In this document: positions 1 to 6,762 of the stretch, one piece after another
Numbering within the stretch: the first letter of the stretch is position 1
Layout: every line of letters starts with the position of its first letter
From: Deltaproteobacteria bacterium
GTDB taxonomy: Bacteria; Desulfobacterota; DSM-4660; Desulfatiglandales; Desulfatiglandaceae
Assembly (NCBI GenBank): GCA_003646995.1
Contig: QMLZ01000066.1
Location: 1-12,554, forward strand
Direction of reading: 5' to 3'
DNA: 12,554 nt
Program-made: the position numbers and the translations under genes
The notes under the pieces: generated by a model
The model's database searches: none
What the model saw: only the letters and a program-made list of their open reading frames with translations
Told to the model about the DNA's origin: nothing

Positions 1-16
1 ATAATATGAATTTTTG

Positions 17-895
17 ATGACGGCCCTGAGTAACTATTGTATAAAGGATTCAATCAATTATAATCGTTTTTCTTGGGATTCCAAAATGCAATCACGCCCT
101 GTTAGATCCCTGACATACTCGGGTGGTAAGGTTCTTTCGGTCAAGGAAACCTTGATTGAAGAAGTGCCTCTTGAAATTATTATCAACAAAACGCAGCGTA
201 TCCTCATAATGCACACTCCGCTTATGTCCAAGGAGCTTGTTCACGGTTTCCTTTACACAGATGGTTATGTATCGGACATTGGCGAGATAATGAGTTGCCA
301 TGTGCAAACCAGGCGGCACCCCCATGGAGAGGCATTCGTTGAGGCAATTGTAACAACCTCCGTAACCCCAGGCAATACGCGCGGCCCCATACCCGAGAGG
401 ATCTCATATTCAAGCTGCGGAATCTGCGGAAGGGAGGAGCTTGAAGAAATGAGGCGCGGCTTAGGCAGGATCAAGAGCCGGCAGTGCTTCTCCATGGCGG
501 TACTCGAAGAAATCCCTGACAAAATGAGGGACTATCAACCTCTTTACACTAGCACAAAGGCCGCACATGCTGCCTTGCTTTTTGATGCCCAGGGTAACTT
601 CATAACAGGCGCCGAAGATGTAGGCAGGCACAACGCCATTGACAAGGCCATCGGCTTCTGTCTCTTAAACAAGATACCCACGGCTGACAAGGTTATAGTG
701 TCCAGCGGAAGGGCCAGCCTGGAGATGATCTTAAAGGCCGTCAGAGGCGGTTTCCCATTGTTCGTGGCCATGTCCAGACCCACTGCCCGCGCTGTAGAGG
801 CGGCGAAGTTTTACAATCTCACCCTGGTGGATCTTGCCCGGGGTACCAACAGGATTTACAGCCATGCTCGAAGACTCGCTGAGTACCAGAAATAA
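17..895 (+). CDS. fdhD: FdhD, formate dehydrogenase accessory sulfurtransferase
   Basis: The protein (292 aa) carries the FdhD hallmark CGIC motif (Cys134 and Cys137), followed by the conserved GAEDVGRHNAIDKAIG and SSGRASLEM stretches; the length is ordinary for the family. In known FdhD proteins the CxxC cysteines relay sulfur from a cysteine desulfurase to the bis-MGD cofactor of formate dehydrogenase in the cytoplasm, which is needed for activity. A TAA stop at 2-4 is in frame, so the gene starts inside the window. I chose ATG 17; TTG 14 directly before it and ATG 86 are alternatives, and no strong Shine-Dalgarno sequence is visible for any of them. The 3' end overlaps the mobA-like gene by 32 bp, consistent with a shared molybdenum/tungsten cofactor operon. 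No formate dehydrogenase structural gene is in view. Confidence 0.95.
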   Translation: MTALSNYCIKDSINYNRFSWDSKMQSRPVRSLTYSGGKVLSVKETLIEEVPLEIIINKTQRILIMHTPLMSKELVHGFLYTDGYVSDIGEIMSCHVQTRRHPHGEAFVEAIVTTSVTPGNTRGPIPERISYSSCGICGREELEEMRRGLGRIKSRQCFSMAVLEEIPDKMRDYQPLYTSTKAAHAALLFDAQGNFITGAEDVGRHNAIDKAIGFCLLNKIPTADKVIVSSGRASLEMILKAVRGGFPLFVAMSRPTARAVEAAKFYNLTLVDLARGTNRIYSHARRLAEYQK

Positions 896-1502
896 GCCCG
901 AACCGCCCTTTAGAGATATTGTGGGAATAATCCTGGCCGGTGGCAAGAGCGCCAGGTATGGCCGAAACAAGGCACTTGAAAACATCGGCGGAAAGGCCCT
1001 TATTGAACATGTTGTTGACACCGTAAGACCACTTTTTCAGGATATTATTGTCATAACCAATACTCCTTCTGAGTATTCCCACCTTGGGCTTGAGATGCAC
1101 CAAGACATAATAAAGGGATTAGGGCCCATCGGAGGAATATATACAGCCCTCAAGGTCATAAAGGAGGATTACGGCTTCGTGGTGGCATGTGATATGCCCT
1201 TCCTTAACAAAGCTCTTATAACCTACATGGTATCTCTGAAAAAAGGATTCGACGTTGTAGTTCCCCGGATGGGATGGAAGATAGAGGCCCTGCACGCTAT
1301 TTACAACAGAGGGTGCATTGAACAGATAGAAAAAAACATCCAGGGGAAAATCTACCAGGTGATGCGTGTTTTTGACTCTGTCAATGTTCGATATGTTGAC
1401 GAGGAAGAGATCAAGAAATTTGACCCTGACCTTAAGTCGTTTCTAAACATTAACCGCCCTCACGACCTAAGGAGGTTAGAGACTCTATGGCTGAATTCAT
1501 AA
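864..1502 (+). CDS. mobA: MobA-like molybdenum cofactor guanylyltransferase
   Basis: This 212-residue nucleotidyltransferase opens with the GTP-binding signature LAGGKSARYGRNKAL (residues 24-38), close to the MobA consensus LAGGxSxRMGxxK. It continues with KGLGPIGGI (84-92) and the metal-binding CDMP motif (Asp110). MobA adds GMP to molybdopterin to make the guanine dinucleotide form used by DMSO-reductase-family enzymes, including formate dehydrogenases, and so matches the neighbouring fdhD. I chose ATG 864, which overlaps the end of fdhD by 32 bp; an upstream in-frame TTG at 834 would give ten extra residues without family resemblance. The gene ends inside the next one (16 bp overlap), indicating one transcript with coupled translation. 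The related MocA cytidylyltransferases share the fold, but the fdhD context favours MobA. Confidence 0.88.
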   Translation: MLEDSLSTRNKPEPPFRDIVGIILAGGKSARYGRNKALENIGGKALIEHVVDTVRPLFQDIIVITNTPSEYSHLGLEMHQDIIKGLGPIGGIYTALKVIKEDYGFVVACDMPFLNKALITYMVSLKKGFDVVVPRMGWKIEALHAIYNRGCIEQIEKNIQGKIYQVMRVFDSVNVRYVDEEEIKKFDPDLKSFLNINRPHDLRRLETLWLNS

Positions 1503-2518
1503 TAGCGGTGACCCTCGCCATTCTTATCTCCGCAGGATGCTCCCTTATGGAGGCCGTTCTTTACTCCGTGCCCATGAGGCACGTGGAGGCTGCCGCTCAG
1601 GCGGGAAAACCCGGGGCCGGGATCTTCAAGGCCTTGAGGCAAAACATTGAAAGACCCATTGCAGCCATTCTCTCTCTCAATACCATCGCCAATACAGCCG
1701 GGGCCGCAATTGCCGGGGCCGCAGCAGCTGCGGTGTTCGGGCATCAATGGCTTGGATATTTCTCGGTGCTTTTCACTCTTGCCATACTCCTTTTCTCAGA
1801 GATCATTCCAAAGACCGCAGGCGTGGTTTACGGGCCCCGCCTTATACCCACCGTGGCCTATGCGCTCAAGGGCCTCGTCCACATAATGACTCCCGCCATA
1901 TGGTTCACCAACCTTGTAACCAGGCTGGTGGCGCGGGGCAAGACCGAAGGGGCCATAACAGCCGAAGAGCTCCGGATAATGGCCAGGCTCAGCCTCCGAT
2001 CAGGCGAAATCAACCCGTACCAGGAACAGGTTATCGAAAATATCTTAACGCTCCAAAACAAGGCCGTCAAAGACGTGATGACCCCCAGGACGGTTATCTT
2101 CTCCCTTAGTGAACATCTTACGGTGAAAGAGGCGGCTCATGCCCCTCCTAAATGGGAACACAGCCGTTTCCCTGTTTATGACCGAGACCCCGAAGACATA
2201 GTAGGGATCGTATTGACCCGTGAGCTTTTCGTTGCCCTCACCCAGGGCAAGGAGGATATGAAACTCACGGACCTGATGCGGCCTGTGCACTTTGTTGTGG
2301 AAACGGCCAAGCTCAACAACGTGTTCATAGAATTTCTTGAGCGGAAGGAACATTTGTTTGTGGTACTGGATGAATATGGTGGAATAGCAGGCCTCATAAC
2401 CCTGGAGGATGTACTGGAAGAAATTTTGGGTCGTGAGATCGTGGATGAATTTGATGAAGTAGAAGACAAACGGGAGCTCGCCCGCCGACAACGCAAGATG
2501 CTTGTTGGGGAGTATTGA
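1487..2518 (+). CDS. CNNM/CorB-type membrane protein: DUF21 domain plus paired CBS domains
   Basis: Residues 1-150 form a DUF21/CNNM transmembrane domain with hydrophobic segments at about 3-27, 57-84, 88-106 and 118-140, and the characteristic SEIIPKT motif (104-110). Two CBS domains follow, about 196-250 (opening VKDVMTPR) and 262-315 (ending in the typical DEYGGIAGLITLEDVLEEILG). Family members are often annotated as hemolysin-like or CorC; characterised CNNM/CorB proteins are Mg2+ transporters whose CBS pair binds ATP-Mg. At 343 aa it belongs to the short form, lacking the C-terminal CorC_HlyC domain of longer members. ATG 1487 has a strong AAGGAGG ribosome site about 12 bases upstream (1469-1475) and overlaps mobA by 16 bp. 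Why an ion transporter sits with cofactor genes is not evident; the substrate is inferred only from the family. Confidence 0.88.
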   Translation: MAEFIIAVTLAILISAGCSLMEAVLYSVPMRHVEAAAQAGKPGAGIFKALRQNIERPIAAILSLNTIANTAGAAIAGAAAAAVFGHQWLGYFSVLFTLAILLFSEIIPKTAGVVYGPRLIPTVAYALKGLVHIMTPAIWFTNLVTRLVARGKTEGAITAEELRIMARLSLRSGEINPYQEQVIENILTLQNKAVKDVMTPRTVIFSLSEHLTVKEAAHAPPKWEHSRFPVYDRDPEDIVGIVLTRELFVALTQGKEDMKLTDLMRPVHFVVETAKLNNVFIEFLERKEHLFVVLDEYGGIAGLITLEDVLEEILGREIVDEFDEVEDKRELARRQRKMLVGEY

Positions 2519-2519
2519 T

Positions 2520-3371
2520 GTGGAACAGCTGACTCTGTGTGCGCCCGACAGGAATAAGAGCTGCTTTGCATGCTGTCCACCCATACGCCCCAGGGACTAT
2601 GAACATCTCCAATACCGTAACATCGTCAAGAGAATCTTGAGGGAGAACACCAGATCCTTTTATAGAAATCCGCGCAAGGTGATCCCCATAACTGGTTTCA
2701 GCTGCTGGGCCCTGGGCTATCTTGACAACCAGTTCAAGCGTATAGGTTGCCTCCTTCACCCCTGTCAAAACAATGGAAAAGACCTTAGGTATCTAGTGGA
2801 TTACGGAGAAAAGTGCCTCAGGGAAAACTGCCAGGAAGCCCTGACCTTTGCCCGACTAAGCAGCCGTTGTCAAAGGTATTTGCTGCAGCTGACAGAGAAC
2901 ATGGACTCATTCGAATATTCCAGCAGAAAGCACAATCCCCTTTTCAGGCTGCTCGGATGGGGAATAAATGTGATTGAAGAGGTTGTAGATTCATCCATTG
3001 AGCAGGGAATAACTCCAAAGAATCTCCTTGAAATCTATCCGGTTCTGCAGGATACCCCCGAGCCAAGGTCTTGCACCTACTTGTTGGAAAGTGTCATGAG
3101 GCGGCTGCAAGCCGATGTCCTTCAAGGGCCAGAGTTTGCCCGACGTTTCGGGGATTTCTCCAATAGGCTCCTCAGGGAAATCTCTCCCCCCTGGCACCAA
3201 CACACAGCACCATTTGCGCATCGGCTTGGTATTGGAAAAAGTTTTGAGGATATGCTCAGATTGGGTTTGAATATCAAGCGCATAGAAAAGGAGGCCGCAT
3301 TGTCCCTAAAGGAAGAGATAGATCATAGGATCGACGATTTCGCCTCAGAAATGATGAAAGCCTCCCCTTGA
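2520..3371 (+). CDS. Cysteine-rich conserved-type hypothetical protein, possible metal binder
   Basis: I do not recognise this 283-residue protein with certainty. The first 117 residues hold ten cysteines: Cys7, then CFACC (15, 18, 19), Cys62, Cys77, Cys82, Cys99, Cys104 and Cys117. The CxxCC plus later GCLLHPC and YGEKCLRENC spacing resembles the YkgJ-type zinc- or iron-chelating cysteine cluster, so metal binding is a reasonable inference. The remainder is mostly predicted helical, charged and without membrane segments or signal peptide; the C-terminal about 50 residues are rich in Glu/Lys/Arg. I chose GTG 2520, which lies one base after the CNNM gene's stop codon and follows a GGGGAG ribosome site at 2507-2512; TTG 2502 in the same frame is the alternative. 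The end overlaps the convergent thiL by 27 bp. Confidence 0.75.
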   Translation: MEQLTLCAPDRNKSCFACCPPIRPRDYEHLQYRNIVKRILRENTRSFYRNPRKVIPITGFSCWALGYLDNQFKRIGCLLHPCQNNGKDLRYLVDYGEKCLRENCQEALTFARLSSRCQRYLLQLTENMDSFEYSSRKHNPLFRLLGWGINVIEEVVDSSIEQGITPKNLLEIYPVLQDTPEPRSCTYLLESVMRRLQADVLQGPEFARRFGDFSNRLLREISPPWHQHTAPFAHRLGIGKSFEDMLRLGLNIKRIEKEAALSLKEEIDHRIDDFASEMMKASP

Positions 3372-4361
3372 GACCCTTCTCTTTCTGCCGTCCCGCCCTA
3401 TACAGTATACGCCTGCGCCGCTGATGATTTTACCTATCTCCACCAGCTCTGAAACATTTTCTTTGTGCATCTGCCTTACAAACGCTGCGGCATTCTCGGA
3501 AGGGACGGTAACCAACAGGCAATAGTCCTCGCCCCCGGAAAGCGCCAAGTTCACCGTGTCCACACCGTATGTTTCGCCAAAGGAGCGCAAATCCGCCGAT
3601 ATGGGAAGCTTATGCTCTTCGACCTCCGCTCCCACGCCGCTTTGTTCACAGATGTGGCCCAGATCCGCCGCAAGGCCATCACTCACGTCAATCATGGCCG
3701 ATGCCAAGCCGGAACCTGCAATCAGCCTCCCTTCCCGCACCATGGGCCTGGGTCGGGTATGGGCCTCCACCAGACCGTTCCACTCGGCCTCGTCAGCAGC
3801 TACATCTCCTTTTAAAATAGCCAACCCCGCCGCAGAACGACCAAGCAAGCCACACACGTAGATCTTATCACCCCGGGATGCACCTTTGCGATAAAGGATA
3901 TTGTCCCTGGAGACCTCGCCTATTACCGTAACACTGATAAACAAGCCGGCAGGTGAGGAAGATGTATCACCGCCGAGGACATTGACACCATGTTCTTGGC
4001 AAATCGCTTTCATCCCATTGTAAAGTGCATCAAGTAGCGAAACCGGGAAAGAATGGGGTATTGCTATGGAAACAAAGGCGTGCAGGGGAACTCCCCCCAT
4101 TGCAGCTATGTCACTCAAATTAACCGCTATTGACTTTTCACCCAGGTGCTGAGGCGGGATTCGATCCAATATGAAATGAACATTCTCAACCAGCATGTCA
4201 GTGGTCACAAGGAGGGCCTTGTTGCCTGAAGACCCTATAACCGCGCAGTCATCTCCAATACCGCAGATGACATTCTCACTCCGGAATATGCAATCCTTAT
4301 TTATGGACCGGATAAACCCGAATTCACCGATGTCCTCTATCGTCCTTGGATCACTAGTCAT
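3345..4361 (-). CDS. thiL: ThiL, thiamine-monophosphate kinase
   Basis: ThiL phosphorylates thiamine monophosphate with ATP to give thiamine pyrophosphate, the last biosynthetic step. The 338-residue protein has the family order of motifs: IGEFGFIRSI near the N-terminus, GDD (36-38), the DMLVENVHF stretch, KSIAVNLSDIAAMGG, LGGDTSSSP, DVSDGLAADLGHI and ALSGGEDY. The aspartates and glycine-rich turns of these motifs bind ATP, Mg2+ and substrate in the AIRS/PurM-type kinase fold. I chose ATG 4361 because its product starts like other ThiL proteins; an upstream in-frame TTG at 4394 would overlap the preceding permease fragment. The start lies 19 bp downstream of the degraded polyamine-transporter reading frame on the same strand, so it probably depends on that operon's promoter. 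No other thiamine genes or TPP riboswitch are visible nearby. Confidence 0.93.
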   Translation of the reverse strand: MTSDPRTIEDIGEFGFIRSINKDCIFRSENVICGIGDDCAVIGSSGNKALLVTTDMLVENVHFILDRIPPQHLGEKSIAVNLSDIAAMGGVPLHAFVSIAIPHSFPVSLLDALYNGMKAICQEHGVNVLGGDTSSSPAGLFISVTVIGEVSRDNILYRKGASRGDKIYVCGLLGRSAAGLAILKGDVAADEAEWNGLVEAHTRPRPMVREGRLIAGSGLASAMIDVSDGLAADLGHICEQSGVGAEVEEHKLPISADLRSFGETYGVDTVNLALSGGEDYCLLVTVPSENAAAFVRQMHKENVSELVEIGKIISGAGVYCIGRDGRKRRVSRGGFHHF

Positions 4362-4380
4362 TTGACAAACCAAATTTCCC

Positions 4381-5514
4381 TTATCTTGTTTCAATTCTTT
4401 TTGCCTGGCGACGCTGGAGCAGCCCTATGCTCACCAGGAGAACTACGGCCAAGAGCAGTAAAAGAGTGGAAATTGCAGGCAACATTGGCTCATTTTCATA
4501 CCTTATGACATCCCACATCTTTTTCGGAAGGGTAACTGCCGTGGAGCCACAAATAAAAAGGGCAATAACAACCTCATCAAATGCAACCATGAAGGCGAAT
4601 AGTGCGCCAGTAATAACACCGGGCCGAATAATGGGTATGGTAATCTTCATGAAGGTCTGAAAACGTGTGGCACCCAAGTTCATTGCCGCATCCACCAGGG
4701 TCGTGTCAAATCTTTTTAGTGTGGCCGAAATGGGCAGAACCGCAAAGGGCAGTGTCAACGGTGTGTAGGCTATCACGAGCCCTAGTTTTGTGCCGATAAG
4801 TCCGAGCTTGGCCAGAAAAACATAATATGCCAGACCCAAGACAATGAGCGGTACAATCATGGGAGAAAGGATAAACCCGGTAATAATGCCTTTGGCCTTG
4901 AAATTTCCCCACACTAACCCCATGGAAGCAAGGACCCCGAGAATGCTTGATGCCATGGCGGTGAGGGCTGAAACCTCCAGAGATGTGAGCACTGCGCTCT
5001 GCCACATGGGATGGCTGAAGAATTTCCTGTACTGGTCCAGGCAGCCACCTTGCCACACGATCTCAAGGGGTACCCCCTTTTTCTGGGCCACGTTTACTCG
5101 GCCGTTCCAAGCAGAGGAATAGATTACTTCCGCGCTGGTAAGCAGCTGTATCTGCTGCGCCCCGTTTTTCCACCACACAGTGATATGGTCCTTGATTTCG
5201 TCCATCTTCTTAAATGCCCTATCCACATCCAGCGGGTATAGGTCATCCATAGGCACGCCATCCGCGATCAAGGCGAATTCAAGATTGAACGGGGCCTGGT
5301 CTTGCAATGCCCTTGGACCTGGGAACTTCTTCACGTCCCAGAAATCCGCCCAGCTTTGGGCCGGCTCCTTTCCTTCCAGGGCCTTCTTATTGTAAGAAAG
5401 GGCTGTAGTCCAGAATATGTTCCCAACAGCGCATCTCCTGATAGCCTTTTTCTCGATTCGTGAGAGGTCTACGACACCCCTGTCTTTCCCTCTTATTGAG
5501 CATTTGCGCCATTC
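4381..5514 (-). pseudogene. Fused remnant: PotD-like binding protein joined to PotC-like permease
   Basis: One open frame joins parts of two transporter genes. Its upstream part (about 5475-5044) encodes the middle of a spermidine/putrescine-type periplasmic binding protein, recognisable from NIFWTTALSYNKKALEG, SWADFWDVKKFPGPRAL, DGVPMDDLYPLDVDRAF, VWWKNGAQ and EIVWQGG. Directly after WQGG (about 5044-5055) it becomes a PotC-like inner-membrane permease: YRKFF, then several membrane segments and the ABC-coupling EAA loop DAAMNLGATRFQTF, ending normally at the TAA at 4381-4383. The binding protein lacks its signal peptide, N-terminal lobe and C-terminus; the permease lacks its first membrane helix; a PotB-like permease is absent altogether. 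The frame has no ATG or ribosome site at its head (the first GTG, at 5334, is an internal valine codon). I read it as a deletion product, non-functional, although the frame has stayed open. Confidence 0.85.
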
Positions 5515-5626
5515 CTACATTTTGGGCCTTATCCTTCAAGGAGTAGCCCTTATCGAGGCGCACCCGGTAGACGTTGGCGTCGCCGAATCTTTTTGTAACA
5601 TCGCGGAGTGAAAGTTGATATTCCAT
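5470..5626 (-). pseudogene. Remnant of PotA-like ABC transporter ATPase
   Basis: From ATG 5626 the reading begins MEYQLSLRDVTKRFGD, the typical N-terminus of PotA-type ATPases. A full protein would then run through the Walker A loop (GPSGCGKTT), but here the text jumps to NVYRVRLDKGYSLKDKAQ. That stretch resembles the region after the Q-loop, so Walker A and Q-loop are gone. The frame continues as unrelated sequence to a stop at 5387, while the binding-protein text resumes in another frame at about 5475-5455 (VVDLSRIEKKAI). So there are at least two breakpoints: one inside the ATPase gene, and one fusing it to the binding-protein gene with a frameshift. The exact junctions are uncertain by about 20-40 bp. 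Signature, Walker B and C-terminal TOBE parts are all missing, so no active ATPase can be made. Confidence 0.7.
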
Positions 5627-5680
5627 GAGGAAAAAACCTTTGCACCTGCCTATGCACTTTGTATGCTAATGTACTGGAGG

Positions 5681-5703
5681 GTATGGATAAATATTACCCA
5701 TAC
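5681..5703. promoter_or_regulatory. Operator-like palindrome GTATGGATAA / TTACCCATAC
   Basis: Two ten-base arms, GTATGGATAA (5681-5690) and TTACCCATAC (5694-5703), are inverted repeats with nine of ten positions pairing around a three-base ATA centre. No T-tract follows on either strand, so it is not a terminator. Its overlap with the candidate -10 box suggests a binding site for a dimeric repressor of the old transporter operon; the regulator is unknown and is not encoded in this window. Confidence 0.5.
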
Positions 5704-5718
5704 ACGGTCTCAGTGCAA
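5691..5718 (-). promoter_or_regulatory. Candidate sigma-70 promoter of the pot-remnant/thiL transcript
   Basis: Read on the minus strand, TTGCAC (5718-5713) is followed after 16 bases by TAATAT (5696-5691); transcription would start about 50 bases before the ATPase remnant's ATG at 5626. The -35 box matches 4 of 6 consensus positions with its TTG intact, and the -10 box matches 4 of 6. The -10 box lies inside a palindrome, as expected for a repressor-controlled promoter. It would be the only obvious promoter for thiL. Unverified by experiment. Confidence 0.45.
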
Positions 5719-5814
5719 AATGCAAGACAGAATTCTATGCAAAAGGGCCGGTAAAATCAGTTACTTCTTAATTGGATACGCCCGTGACCCCGGCACTGTC
5801 CCAGATGGAGTTGC

Positions 5815-6762
5815 TTGAGCGATCAAGAATTATCCGTGCGTGTCATGAAGAAAATTCAACTTGAGACAATTGGTAATATACTTGAGACAAAGGGTCCCCT
5901 CACTGGCTCGGAGTTGCTTGAGGCAAGCGGCATTGAGGGCCTGACCCTTTGGGGCCTCTGCATGTCCTCTGCCGATCTTTTCCTTCGCTCCGTGGCGCGT
6001 CACTACTTGCGCCTGGACCGAAAAGTACCTGGCTTTGCTCGCCTCTCGCCATCCATTTACAGGGAGTTCCTTACCTACACTATAATCGGCACCAGGGACC
6101 AGCAAGACCTGATCAATGAAAAGGCCTCTGCAATTACTGAGCGTATCCGGGAAATAAGCAGGGCCAAACTTTCTCTTGCAAAGAGCGTGGTTTCAGGTCT
6201 TGGGGCTAAGCTGGACACTGAATTTCCGCTTGAAGAGCACCTTTGTGTGTTCATAGCCGGTGACATAGTCTTTGATATGGCCCATGACGTACCTAGGCCT
6301 GAGCGGAGCACCGGAAAGCTTGTCAGAGGCTCAGACATGGACATAGTGGTTATTGTCGACGACGTGTTCCCAAGGGAGCTGGCAAAACGAATAGACGAGG
6401 CCATATTTGCCGAAAAGCACAGGTTGCTCATGACGCCTCACATACGGGAGGAAATCGATTATGTTGTGAAAGATACGAGAAAGGTGAGGGTACAATTGGA
6501 ATTTGACACCTTCAAGCACATGGTGGCGTGCAAGATAATGCACGAGGGCCGGCTCCTATATGGAAGTCAATCCATGTTCAATCAGATAAGAAACTGGCTG
6601 CGGGAGAAGGGTGTCACCAGGAAGCTGGAAGATCTGGAGCACCGGGCATGGACCTTCAGACAAGAGGCATGCAGGTGCCTACGGGCAAGCTGGGAGCAAG
6701 AAAGCCGCCATGAGATCCTTTGTTTATTCTATCCCAGCGAGGAATCGGAGGAATTTGAGTAG
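5815..6762 (+). CDS. Pol-beta-type nucleotidyltransferase-like protein with N-terminal helical domain
   Basis: I do not know a named family for this 315-residue soluble protein. Residues 15-75 look like a winged helix (IGNILETKGPLTGSELLEASG, then LRSVARHYLRLDRKVPGFARLS), suggesting nucleic-acid binding or a docking domain. A helical linker (about 95-130) follows. Residues 144-183 match the pol-beta nucleotidyltransferase pattern: FIAGD, an insertion, then RGSDMDIVVIVDD, with Asp174 and Asp176 as likely metal ligands; Glu229 or Asp231 in VRVQLEFD could be the third acid. EGRLLYGS (244-251) resembles the conserved end of antitoxin/MNT-type nucleotidyltransferase domains. Canonical Gly-Ser of motif 1 is replaced by Gly-Asp, so activity is uncertain. 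The start is uncertain: TTG 5815 has GGAG four bases upstream, and ATG 5845 is the alternative. It overlaps glmM tail-to-tail by 34 bp. Confidence 0.75.
   Translation: MSDQELSVRVMKKIQLETIGNILETKGPLTGSELLEASGIEGLTLWGLCMSSADLFLRSVARHYLRLDRKVPGFARLSPSIYREFLTYTIIGTRDQQDLINEKASAITERIREISRAKLSLAKSVVSGLGAKLDTEFPLEEHLCVFIAGDIVFDMAHDVPRPERSTGKLVRGSDMDIVVIVDDVFPRELAKRIDEAIFAEKHRLLMTPHIREEIDYVVKDTRKVRVQLEFDTFKHMVACKIMHEGRLLYGSQSMFNQIRNWLREKGVTRKLEDLEHRAWTFRQEACRCLRASWEQESRHEILCLFYPSEESEEFE

Noticed and set aside
4362..4394. TTG start for ThiL at 4394
   Set aside because: It would overlap the permease remnant and add eleven residues not seen in the family; ATG 4361 gives a typical start.
5440..5460. A-rich run GAGAAAAAGG that might allow programmed frameshifting between the ATPase and binding-protein frames
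   Set aside because: It has five A's, not the six of the classic A-AAA-AAG slippery site, and the flanking proteins are already truncated, so a deletion scar explains the frame change better.
5615..5818. Plus-strand open frame of 67 codons upstream of the nucleotidyltransferase-like gene
   Set aside because: It covers the promoter and palindrome, has no good ribosome site and has no recognisable product.
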